Source: Melioribacter roseus
Lineage (GTDB): Bacteria; Bacteroidota; Ignavibacteria; Ignavibacteriales; Melioribacteraceae
DNA: 64,000 bases
Direction of reading: 5' to 3'
NCBI GenBank assembly: GCA_020724265.1
Contig: DYHH01000004.1
Location: 124,001-188,000, forward strand
Shown here: positions 27,339 to 34,968 of the stretch, piece by piece
Layout of the letters: each line of letters opens with the position of its first letter
Position numbering within the stretch: the first letter of the stretch is position 1
The notes under the pieces: generated by a model
Databases searched by the model: none
What the model was told of the DNA's origin: nothing
What the model saw: only the letters and a program-made list of their open reading frames with translations
Position numbers and translations under genes: made by a program

Positions 27339-28205
27339 ATGAGCACAACAATCGATAAAATCGTTTCTCAAGTATTTACTGAAAAAGCACTTCATGATTT
27401 TTACTGTGTTGGTAATACCTGTGTAGGCTGGGAAAGAAATGTAGTAGATCAACCGGCTGCGGTAAAAAATATAATTGACCATGGTGCCGATAGAATCTCC
27501 GCAGGAATTGGTGTTGGAAGCGACCTGCCTGATACAAGTCTTGCGCGTAAAATTGATCATACTCTTCTCAAGCCAGATGTAACGCCCGATGATATAATTC
27601 AACTCTGTAAAGAAGCTAAAGAATATGAATTTGCATCGGTATGTATTAATCCATGTTTTGTGTCACTTTGTGCAGATGAATTACACGGAACACCGGTAAA
27701 AGTTTGTACCGTTATTGGTTTTCCTCTCGGGTCAAACACAACAAAAGTTAAAAGAGATGAAGCCGAAGAAGCTTTAGCAAACGGGGCGCAGGAAATTGAT
27801 ATGGTGATTAATGTCGGGATGCTTAAGCAAGGTAATTATGATTATGTATTCAACGATATAAATCAAGTAGTTTTAGCTGCAAAAAAATATAAAGCAATTT
27901 GTAAAGTGATTATTGAAACGGCTCTCTTAACAGACGAAGAAAAAATTAAAGCATGTATAATTAGTAAAAATGCAAAAGCTGATTTTGTTAAAACGTCTAC
28001 CGGTTTCAGCGGCGGTGGTGCAACTGTTGGTGATATTGCTTTAATGAAATATGTCGTAGGAAGTACAGTTGGAGTAAAAGCCTCCGGAGGAATAAGGACA
28101 CGTGAAGACGCGGAAGCTATGGTTGCTTATGGTGCCGATAGAATAGGTGCGTCGGCAAGCGTGAAAATTGTCAAGGGTGAATCCGGTAGCAAGGACGGCT
28201 ACTGA
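27339..28205 (+). CDS. deoC: Deoxyribose-phosphate aldolase with N-terminal extension
   Basis: DeoC cleaves 2-deoxyribose 5-phosphate to glyceraldehyde 3-phosphate and acetaldehyde. The 288-residue protein holds the full class I aldolase from about residue 68 ([13 protein letters not shown]). It keeps the Asp in EIDMVINVG, the Schiff-base Lys in VKTSTGFSG, and the second Lys in [10 protein letters not shown]. The first 67 residues are an addition to the usual 220-residue enzyme: an amphipathic-looking helix ([18 protein letters not shown]), then a Cys/Gly segment ([10 protein letters not shown]) and a helix. Such extensions can direct cargo into microcompartments, and BMC shell genes lie 7 kb away, but this is inference. 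Its stop overlaps the next start by one base. Confidence 0.93.
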   Translation: MSTTIDKIVSQVFTEKALHDFYCVGNTCVGWERNVVDQPAAVKNIIDHGADRISAGIGVGSDLPDTSLARKIDHTLLKPDVTPDDIIQLCKEAKEYEFASVCINPCFVSLCADELHGTPVKVCTVIGFPLGSNTTKVKRDEAEEALANGAQEIDMVINVGMLKQGNYDYVFNDINQVVLAAKKYKAICKVIIETALLTDEEKIKACIISKNAKADFVKTSTGFSGGGATVGDIALMKYVVGSTVGVKASGGIRTREDAEAMVAYGADRIGASASVKIVKGESGSKDGY

Positions 28206-28429
28206 TGGTACTCGACTTAGTTATTGATAATTCCGGTGACGGATACTCGGCAAATATACCGTCAATAAAAGGTTGCGAGTGCTGGTCTCACAATGAAGAT
28301 GAAGCTATTTCCAAATCACTTGAACTGCTTTCATTTTACTTAAGCTTACCTGAAGATCAAGAAATTATTGTTGATAAAGCAAGAACAACTTCTCACAAAA
28401 CTATTTACAAATTAGTTTTTGATAAATAG
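28205..28429 (+). CDS. HicB-like small protein
   Basis: This 74-residue protein has the HicB antitoxin-type partial RNase H fold: LVIDNSGDGYSANIPSIKGCECWSHNEDEAISKSLELL, matching the usual GGYxAxxPxLPGCxxxGxTxEEAxxN pattern. No C-terminal DNA-binding domain and no HicA toxin gene are found nearby. It starts on the deoC stop (TGATG) and ends one base before trmH, so it is embedded in a housekeeping operon. It may be a solitary HicB-like regulator rather than part of a toxin-antitoxin pair. Confidence 0.75.
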   Translation: MVLDLVIDNSGDGYSANIPSIKGCECWSHNEDEAISKSLELLSFYLSLPEDQEIIVDKARTTSHKTIYKLVFDK

Positions 28430-28430
28430 A

Positions 28431-29021
28431 ATGAGCAAGTTTCTTACCGAAAGAAGATTAGCAAGATTAAAAAACGCATTACTGCAACGACAATTTTCTC
28501 TATCCGTTGCAATCGAAAATATTCATGACCCGCATAATGTAAGTGCAATTTTTAGAACATGTGATGCTGTTGGTGTACCAAAAGTTAATCTGATCTATAA
28601 CACAGAAAAATTACCAAAGATAAGTAAAGTAACTTCAGCTTCTGCTTTTAAGTGGGTTGCAAAACAAAGATTTACTTCTGTTGAGGATTGTTTTAATCAT
28701 TATAAAAAACAAGGATTTAAAATCTATTCGAGTTTGTTGGATGAGAACTCTATCAGTTTGTACGATATCGATCTTACGGGAAAAAGTTTGATAGTATTCG
28801 GTAATGAACATAGAGGTGTTTCGGATGAAGCAGTCAAACTTTCCGATCATACGTTTTATATACCGATGCGCGGTATGGTTCAAAGTTTAAATGTGTCGGT
28901 TGCTGCAGCTGTTACACTTTACGAAGCACAAAGGCAGAGATTACTTAATGGTATGTATGACAAAACAAGTTTATCTAATGAAGAATTCGAAAATATGTTG
29001 GATGAGTGGGCAAATAGATGA
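28431..29021 (+). CDS. trmH: TrmH-type tRNA/rRNA ribose 2'-O-methyltransferase (SPOUT)
   Basis: This 196-residue SPOUT methyltransferase carries all three trefoil-knot motifs: IENIHDPHNVSAIFRTCDAVG (motif 1, with the catalytic Arg), VFGNEHRGVSD (motif 2) and IPMRGMVQSLNVSVAAAVTLYEA (motif 3). The combination and length fit TrmH, which makes Gm18 in tRNA; an rRNA target cannot be excluded. An in-frame TTG at 28419 exists but lies inside the preceding gene, so the ATG at 28431 is preferred. Its stop overlaps the aroA start (ATGA). Confidence 0.9.
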   Translation: MSKFLTERRLARLKNALLQRQFSLSVAIENIHDPHNVSAIFRTCDAVGVPKVNLIYNTEKLPKISKVTSASAFKWVAKQRFTSVEDCFNHYKKQGFKIYSSLLDENSISLYDIDLTGKSLIVFGNEHRGVSDEAVKLSDHTFYIPMRGMVQSLNVSVAAAVTLYEAQRQRLLNGMYDKTSLSNEEFENMLDEWANR

Positions 29022-30298
29022 TTCAAGCAATTAAAAAAGTAAATCGTGTTTATGGTGAAATTAAATTACCCGGTGATAAATCTATCTCTCATCGTGCAGT
29101 TATGCTTTCGTCCTTAGCTGAAGGAAAATCCAAAGTCAGTAATTTGCTTGAAAGTGCTGATATAAAATCAACTATTGAATGTTTCCAAAAGTTAGGAGGC
29201 TCTATTGAAAAGCTGGGCAATGAATATTTAATTAATGGGAAAGGTTACTTTGGATTATCAAAACCGAAGGAAAAATTATATGCAGGTAATTCCGGAACTA
29301 CAGCGAGATTAATAAGTGGAATTCTTGCAATGCAGAAATTCTCATCAGTTTTAACAGGAGATCAATCACTTTCAAAACGCCCGATGAGACGAGTCGCAGA
29401 ACCGTTACGATTAATGGGAGCGAAAATAAATTTAAACCAAAAAGAAACCTTGCCGGTTGAATTTTCCTATTCCGATAATCTGAAAGCGATAAATTATGAA
29501 TTGCCCGTTGCAAGCGCGCAAGTAAAAAGTGCTGTTCTTCTTGCCGGGATTCATCTTGATGATAAATCAACGGTGATTGAAAAAATTCAAACGCGTGACC
29601 ACACTGAAAGAATGCTTAATTGCGAAATCTCATTTTACAAAGAACAAAAGATAATTTCAGTCTCACAAGAGAATTACCCTATCGCTAAGGAATATGTTGT
29701 ACCTTCGGATATTTCAAGTGCTTCATTCTTTATTGTTCTTACTTTACTAATTCCTGGTAGTGAATTGATGATCAAAGATGTTTCATTAAATCCAACAAGA
29801 ACCGGGATTCTAAAAGTGCTTCAAAATATGGGAGGTATCATCGAGATCGAAAATGTTAAAACAATTGCCGGTGAAGAACTTGGCGACATAGTTGTGCGTT
29901 TTTCATCATTAAAAAATATTGAAATAGAAAAAGAAATTATCCCTAACATTATAGATGAAATTCCAATACTATCCGTTGCCGGTTTATTTGCTGATGGTGA
30001 ATTCAAAATTAATAATGCCGAAGAATTACGACATAAAGAATCCGACCGAATTAAATCTCTGTGTCATAATTACCGATTGTTAGGATTAGAAGTTGAAGAA
30101 TTCGAAGATGGTTTTTCAATAAGCGGTGACATTAGAAATAAAAATGTACTCTTCGAAAGTTTCCATGATCATAGAATTGCAATGGCTTTCTCAATTTTAA
30201 GTTCAATAATTTTTGACGAGTTTCAGATAAAAGATTTCGAATGTGTATCAATATCGAATCCGCAATTCTTATCCCAGTTGAAGTCAATCACCGAATAA
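29018..30298 (+). CDS. aroA: 3-phosphoshikimate 1-carboxyvinyltransferase (EPSP synthase)
   Basis: AroA joins shikimate 3-phosphate and phosphoenolpyruvate in chorismate synthesis. The 426-residue protein begins with LPGDKSISHRAVMLSSLAEG and has AGNSGTTARLISG, SKRPMRRVAEPL, ASAQVKSAVLLAG and ELRHKESDRI, all conserved substrate-binding segments. No other shikimate gene is present. It shares a 4-base overlap with trmH and ends one base before the convergent bshC, so there is no room for an intergenic terminator. Confidence 0.97.
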   Translation: MIQAIKKVNRVYGEIKLPGDKSISHRAVMLSSLAEGKSKVSNLLESADIKSTIECFQKLGGSIEKLGNEYLINGKGYFGLSKPKEKLYAGNSGTTARLISGILAMQKFSSVLTGDQSLSKRPMRRVAEPLRLMGAKINLNQKETLPVEFSYSDNLKAINYELPVASAQVKSAVLLAGIHLDDKSTVIEKIQTRDHTERMLNCEISFYKEQKIISVSQENYPIAKEYVVPSDISSASFFIVLTLLIPGSELMIKDVSLNPTRTGILKVLQNMGGIIEIENVKTIAGEELGDIVVRFSSLKNIEIEKEIIPNIIDEIPILSVAGLFADGEFKINNAEELRHKESDRIKSLCHNYRLLGLEVEEFEDGFSISGDIRNKNVLFESFHDHRIAMAFSILSSIIFDEFQIKDFECVSISNPQFLSQLKSITE

Positions 30299-30299
30299 G

Positions 30300-31925
30300 T
30301 TACAATTCAATAATTTGGTGTTCAAATTTGTTGATAAGAATTTGATCAAATATCCACTTTAGAATATCGGTACCATATTTATTAGCAAAGTAGATATAAC
30401 TTAGTTCACGTTCTTGCAAATTATTATTAGGATAAATTACGCTGCGTGCTTTTTCAATTTGCCGAAGTGCGGTTTCATGCTGTCGTTCGCGTGCGTTTTT
30501 AGCCTTTTTAAATAAATTATCCAGATTTGCAATTGTACGTTCACGAGTCTTTTCAACCGGGTCTATTAATGTGGGGTCAACTTCTTCAATCTCTTTTTTC
30601 AATTGCTCAAAAATATCATTTGCAGCTTTTTTAGATTTATCAAAAATCGGTTCAATATTAATATCGGAAAGCAGATTAATTATTTTTTCATTTAAAGCAT
30701 CTTCCTCGGTAAAGAAGTCGGTTACTTTCAAATTATTTTTCTCAATTATACTTTTATGCTGTGCTTCAAGTATGGTAACCGAAGAGCGGGGATAAACAAT
30801 CGGCTGCTGAAGATTAAATTCTTTATACATTGGAATTACTTGTGCGAAATAACTAATCTCTCCGGGACCGGCAACATACATCCCGGTAGGGAAGAGAAAG
30901 TCTTGACAAATTGGTCGGAGTATAACATTGGGGCTGAATCTTTCCGGTTCCTCTTTCAACAATCTAAGTAAATCATCTTTGGAAAATTTTTTTCTTTTTC
31001 CTTTTAACCTGAATTCTTCATCAACCGGTTCAATTAGATAACGACTTTCGTCCTCTTGTAAGAAAATGTTGATCGGTTTTATCTTTACCTGGGCATGATA
31101 ATATTCCTCTAGTTCAGCGCTTGTTTTAACAACATCTTCACTATGTTCTCTAAAATCCTCAATCTCTTTTTTGAAAACCGGTTTAAGCAGTTTCTTTACT
31201 TTTGGTTCGGTGGGATTAAAAATTATCAAGCCGGCATCATCAAACAAATCAAATAATAAATCCGAAAAAGCTTCATGAAAAGATCGTCCCGGTTGATAAT
31301 ACATTTTTAGTTGATCAATTATATCTTTTTTGAACTCGGTATCTCTAAGAGATTCACTTAGTTCATTAAATAAATCATAGATATTGTTATTAAATTTTAT
31401 ATTGGCAACGCTACCGCGGTTAGTTTCTTCATCAAGCCCGTCTTCATAATTGATATTTTTTAGAAGATTACCGTTATCAATAATCTTTATAGACCTTACT
31501 TCGTCAAAGTCGTGGTCATCACCCTCCATCCAAAATACCGGAACAAACTTATATTCAACAAATTCTTCTTTGAGATGTGAACATAATTTTATTGCAGTTA
31601 CTATTTTATAAAATGTGTAGAGTGGACCACCTAAAATGCCTAATTGCTGACCGGTTACAACCGCAATTGTATTAGGTTCATCCAATAAAGCGATGTTTCT
31701 TTGCGTTTGTTTTGAGAGTTGTTTCCCGTTGTATTGCTCAAAAATAATACGCTTTAATTCCGCAAGATGATATCTTTCTTGTGAAACTATGTTTTCAAAA
31801 ACATCAGAATATTTTTCAGTATCTCGAAAATTTATTTTGTAAAATCGTTCGGTATTCTCAAACTCGTAAAGGTAATCCAAAAAAAGATTTTGATGTAACG
31901 GCAGATCCGCAAAATTAATGAACAT
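30300..31925 (-). CDS. bshC: Bacillithiol biosynthesis cysteine-adding enzyme
   Basis: BshC is the last enzyme of bacillithiol synthesis and couples cysteine to glucosaminyl-malate. The 541-residue protein shows the family's TGQQLGILGGPLYTFYKIVTAIKL segment near residue 95, FWMEGDDHDFDEV, ILRPICQDFLFPTGMYVAGPGEISYFAQ, and the coiled-coil C-terminal part. Bacillithiol or its N-methyl form is known from the Chlorobi group and many Bacteroidota, which suits the inferred host. It is transcribed divergently from the ROK kinase, with a perfect palindrome between them. bshA and bshB are not in the window. Confidence 0.95.
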   Translation of the reverse strand: MFINFADLPLHQNLFLDYLYEFENTERFYKINFRDTEKYSDVFENIVSQERYHLAELKRIIFEQYNGKQLSKQTQRNIALLDEPNTIAVVTGQQLGILGGPLYTFYKIVTAIKLCSHLKEEFVEYKFVPVFWMEGDDHDFDEVRSIKIIDNGNLLKNINYEDGLDEETNRGSVANIKFNNNIYDLFNELSESLRDTEFKKDIIDQLKMYYQPGRSFHEAFSDLLFDLFDDAGLIIFNPTEPKVKKLLKPVFKKEIEDFREHSEDVVKTSAELEEYYHAQVKIKPINIFLQEDESRYLIEPVDEEFRLKGKRKKFSKDDLLRLLKEEPERFSPNVILRPICQDFLFPTGMYVAGPGEISYFAQVIPMYKEFNLQQPIVYPRSSVTILEAQHKSIIEKNNLKVTDFFTEEDALNEKIINLLSDINIEPIFDKSKKAANDIFEQLKKEIEEVDPTLIDPVEKTRERTIANLDNLFKKAKNARERQHETALRQIEKARSVIYPNNNLQERELSYIYFANKYGTDILKWIFDQILINKFEHQIIEL

Positions 31926-31989
31926 TTTCGCCCCTTGAATTTCTATCCCACAAAGATATAAAAGATTCTATTTTTATGATAATGAGCAT

Positions 31990-32009
31990 TGTTACAATAA
32001 ATTGTAACA
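31990..32009. promoter_or_regulatory. Perfect palindrome, candidate operator between bshC and ROK gene
   Basis: Two 9-bp arms, TGTTACAAT (31990-31998) and ATTGTAACA (32001-32009), are exact inverted copies separated by AA. The site lies in the 140-bp intergenic region between the divergent bshC and ROK kinase starts, about 65 bp upstream of bshC and 59 bp upstream of the ROK gene. The size and symmetry suit a dimeric repressor or activator. I cannot name the regulator. It is not followed by a T-run on either strand, so a terminator is unlikely. Confidence 0.6.
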
Positions 32010-32067
32010 TAAATTTGGTAATTAAGTTATATTTTGCAAAGTCTATAAATCTTTATTGGGAGCGAAG

Positions 32068-33033
32068 TTGCAAAATAAAAATCTTATTACGGTAGATTTA
32101 GGCGGAACAAAAATTCTCTCTGCGCTACTCAACGGTCAAGATCAAATTGTTGATCGTTTCAAAGAAGCAACAAAAATTACGGGCGAGATTGACCCGATTA
32201 TAGAGGGAATCAAAAAAAGTGTTGATACCTTAATCGAGAATAATTCTCTTTCTTCAAATGATATAACTGCGATTTGTTTAGGAGTCCCGGGGACAGTTAA
32301 CCCGAATACGGGATTAATAGGTTTTGCTCCGAATCTTGGTATACGAGATTATAACATTAAAGAAACTTTATCAAAGTATTATAATATACCTGTATTGATT
32401 GAAAACGATGTTAACCTTGCCGGTTTAGGAATACAACAAGCTGAATTAAAAGACAATGTAAAAAATATGCTTGTGGTTTTTATAGGAACAGGCATAGGAG
32501 CTGCTTTATTCATAGACGGAAAAATTTATAGAGGTTCTTCTTTTTATGCAGGTGAGATAGGGCATATGCGTATTAACCCGAAAGGCAAACCGTCAAAAAA
32601 ATCAAAATTAACATTTGAAAACATCGCAAGTAGAACTGCGGTTGTAAATGCAATTATTGAAGAAATCAACAACGGGAAAAAAAGTTACTTAAGCAGCATC
32701 GTAAAGAAAGGAAAGCGAATAAAAAGTAAATCACTAAAAGCTGCCGTTGAAGCTCAGGATGAACTTGTAATCGAACATTTAACGGGGTCTGCAAGAATAA
32801 TCGGGTCTGTGCTTGGCAGTATTGCAACTTTATTAAATTTAGACAGCATTATACTTGGCGGCGGTGTAATTGAATCTTTGAATGATTTTATGCTGCCCAA
32901 AATTCGAAAAGCATTTAATAAAGCAGTGCTTCCGGAACCGGGTAAGATTGTTAAAATTGATTACACAAGGCTGGGTGACGATGCTCCTTTATACGGCGGT
33001 ATTAAATTGGCTCAAGAATTTTTAGAAAGTTGA
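32068..33033 (+). CDS. ROK family sugar kinase (glucokinase-like), zinc motif absent
   Basis: This protein of about 321 residues has the ROK phosphate-binding motif TVDLGGTKI, the ENDVNLAG catalytic region, the GTGIGAALFIDGKIYRG loop and GEIGHM with the conserved His. Most ROK proteins follow this with a CxCGxxGCxE zinc site; here the segment reads PSKKSKLTFE without any Cys. Phosphorylation of glucose is likely, but another hexose or N-acetylated sugar is possible. TTG codons at 32056 and 32068 are both in frame; the second is chosen because GGGAG (32058-32062) then works as its ribosome-binding site. The 3' end overlaps the convergent ABC-F gene by 22 bp. Confidence 0.85.
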   Translation: MQNKNLITVDLGGTKILSALLNGQDQIVDRFKEATKITGEIDPIIEGIKKSVDTLIENNSLSSNDITAICLGVPGTVNPNTGLIGFAPNLGIRDYNIKETLSKYYNIPVLIENDVNLAGLGIQQAELKDNVKNMLVVFIGTGIGAALFIDGKIYRGSSFYAGEIGHMRINPKGKPSKKSKLTFENIASRTAVVNAIIEEINNGKKSYLSSIVKKGKRIKSKSLKAAVEAQDELVIEHLTGSARIIGSVLGSIATLLNLDSIILGGGVIESLNDFMLPKIRKAFNKAVLPEPGKIVKIDYTRLGDDAPLYGGIKLAQEFLES

Positions 33034-34961
33034 GATTCAAACTCATTTTCTATTGACTCAATTTCTGCAGTTATTTCTGCCCATCTTTCATAATTTACTT
33101 CAAGAGATTTCTGAATTTCCATATAACGAATTTTTGTATTTTTGATTCTTTCAACATCACTGTAAATTGATGGGTCGGCTAAATCATTCTCATTTTTAAT
33201 TTTCTCGTTTTCTAAATATTCTATTTCTTTTTCAATCGATTCGAGTTCTTTCTTCATATTTACTGTAGCTTTATATTTTTCCTGTCTTAATTCCGCAATT
33301 CTTCTTTTTTCTTCCTTCTTAAGATTTTTGTTTTTGCTTTCCGTAGACGAAGTTGTCTGCTCGGCTTGAAGTTTTTCCAAGTAGTAATCAATTGTTCCGG
33401 GATATTCTTTTATTCTGGAGTTTCTGATTTCAATTACTTTATTAACTACCGGACGGATAAAATCAATATCGTGAGAAACTATTATCAGTGTACCGTTAAA
33501 TTTAAGCAGTGCATTCTGTAATATTTTTTTAGATTCAAAATCAAGATGGTTAGTCGGCTCATCAAGAATAATCAAATTTGCTTTTTGAATTAATATTTTA
33601 GCAAGAGCCAAACGACTTTTCTCTCCGCCGGAAAGAACTTTTACTTTTTTAAAAACATCATCATCGGAAAAAAGAAACGTGCCTAATATTGTACGAATTC
33701 TACCAATCGTTAAATCGTCGGTAACTTCACCTAATGTATCAATAAGATCATATTCCGGGTTGAGGTCTTCCGTTACTTCTTGTGCATAATATGATATATA
33801 AGTATTGTGCCCAACTTGCATTTCGCCTTGAGTAGGAGATAATTTATTGGAAATTATTTTTGCAAGAGTTGTTTTACCCGCACCGTTCGGACCAACAAAA
33901 GCAATTTTATCACCACGATGGATCTGTAAATTTACATTTTCAAAAACAGGTTCCTTTGTGTAAAATTTCGAAATTCCTTTTAGTTCAACCGGAACAGCAC
34001 CGCTTCTTTCTGCTTCAGGGAAATGAATTTCAATTTTATTTTCACTTTCAGGTGCTTCAAGTGTCTCCATCTTTTCGAGCATCTTAATTCTACTTTGAAC
34101 TTGTCTTGCTTTAGTATTCTTATATCGGAATCGCTCAATGAACCTTGTCATTTGCTTTACTTCACGTTCTCTATTCTTAATTTGATTTATAAGCTGCTCG
34201 TCCCGCTCTTTTTTGAATACTAGATACTTTGCATAATTTCCGTTGAATACATTTACTTTCTGATTGAATATTTCAATAGTTCTACTTGTAACGCTGTTTA
34301 CAAAATGCTGGTCGTGGGAAATTAATATTAGCGTACCTTTATAATTACGAAGAAAATCTATTACCCATTGAAGTGAATCAATATCGAGATGATTTGTAGG
34401 TTCGTCTAGCAAGAGAATATCATTTGCGGCTAATAAAATTTTTGCAAGTTCAATCCTCATTTGCCAGCCGCCGGAAAATTCATCGGTTAGTCTATTGAAA
34501 TCGGATTCCTTGAACCCAAGTCCGCTTAAAACCTTACCAATTTTTGAGTCAATTTCGTAATAGCCGATTTCTTCTTTTAGATGATGGATATCACCAAGCC
34601 TATGGATTAAATCATGCTTTGTTTTATTATCATTTGAAGATTTCAGTAAATCATTAATTTCGCTTTCTTCGGAATCCAATTCTATTGCTTTGGTGAAGGT
34701 AGATTTAACTTCATCGAATAAGATTTTTCCTTTGAAATGTAAAAAGTCCTGGGGCAGGTACCCGATTTTCAATCCTTTTTGTTTTTGGATTGTACCGGAT
34801 TCAAGTTGTTCGATTCCTTTTATTAATTTTAGCAGAGTTGATTTGCCTGTACCGTTGGAACCAACTAGTGCAAACTTATCCCCGGAGTTAATACGGAAAT
34901 TAACATTGTTAAATAAGTACTTCCCGGAAAATTGAACGGAGATATCTATAAGATCAATCAT
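33012..34961 (-). CDS. ABC-F family ATPase (Uup/EttA-like)
   Basis: This 649-residue protein has two ABC ATPase domains and no membrane segment. The first has GSNGTGKST, FSGGWQMRIELAK and LLLDEPTNHLD; the second has GPNGAGKTT, LSGGEKSRLALAK and LILDEPTNHLDF. A charged interdomain linker contains the FIERFRYKNTKARQVQSRIKM segment typical of the ABC-F P-site tRNA interaction motif. A C-terminal coiled coil (about 550-649) resembles Uup or YheS. ABC-F proteins act on ribosomes, either as translation factors or in antibiotic protection. Nothing here marks it as a resistance factor. It lies 7 bp downstream of the PorZ-like gene. Confidence 0.92.
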   Translation of the reverse strand: MIDLIDISVQFSGKYLFNNVNFRINSGDKFALVGSNGTGKSTLLKLIKGIEQLESGTIQKQKGLKIGYLPQDFLHFKGKILFDEVKSTFTKAIELDSEESEINDLLKSSNDNKTKHDLIHRLGDIHHLKEEIGYYEIDSKIGKVLSGLGFKESDFNRLTDEFSGGWQMRIELAKILLAANDILLLDEPTNHLDIDSLQWVIDFLRNYKGTLILISHDQHFVNSVTSRTIEIFNQKVNVFNGNYAKYLVFKKERDEQLINQIKNREREVKQMTRFIERFRYKNTKARQVQSRIKMLEKMETLEAPESENKIEIHFPEAERSGAVPVELKGISKFYTKEPVFENVNLQIHRGDKIAFVGPNGAGKTTLAKIISNKLSPTQGEMQVGHNTYISYYAQEVTEDLNPEYDLIDTLGEVTDDLTIGRIRTILGTFLFSDDDVFKKVKVLSGGEKSRLALAKILIQKANLIILDEPTNHLDFESKKILQNALLKFNGTLIIVSHDIDFIRPVVNKVIEIRNSRIKEYPGTIDYYLEKLQAEQTTSSTESKNKNLKKEEKRRIAELRQEKYKATVNMKKELESIEKEIEYLENEKIKNENDLADPSIYSDVERIKNTKIRYMEIQKSLEVNYERWAEITAEIESIENEFESQLSKNS

Positions 34962-34968
34962 AGCAGAA

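Noticed and set aside
28205-28429. Complete HicAB toxin-antitoxin pair
   Set aside because: No HicA-like reading frame is found on either side; both neighbours are housekeeping genes.
33012-34961. ABC-F antibiotic-resistance factor
   Set aside because: No resistance-specific linker extension or inducible leader is visible; a translation-factor or Uup-like role is more likely.
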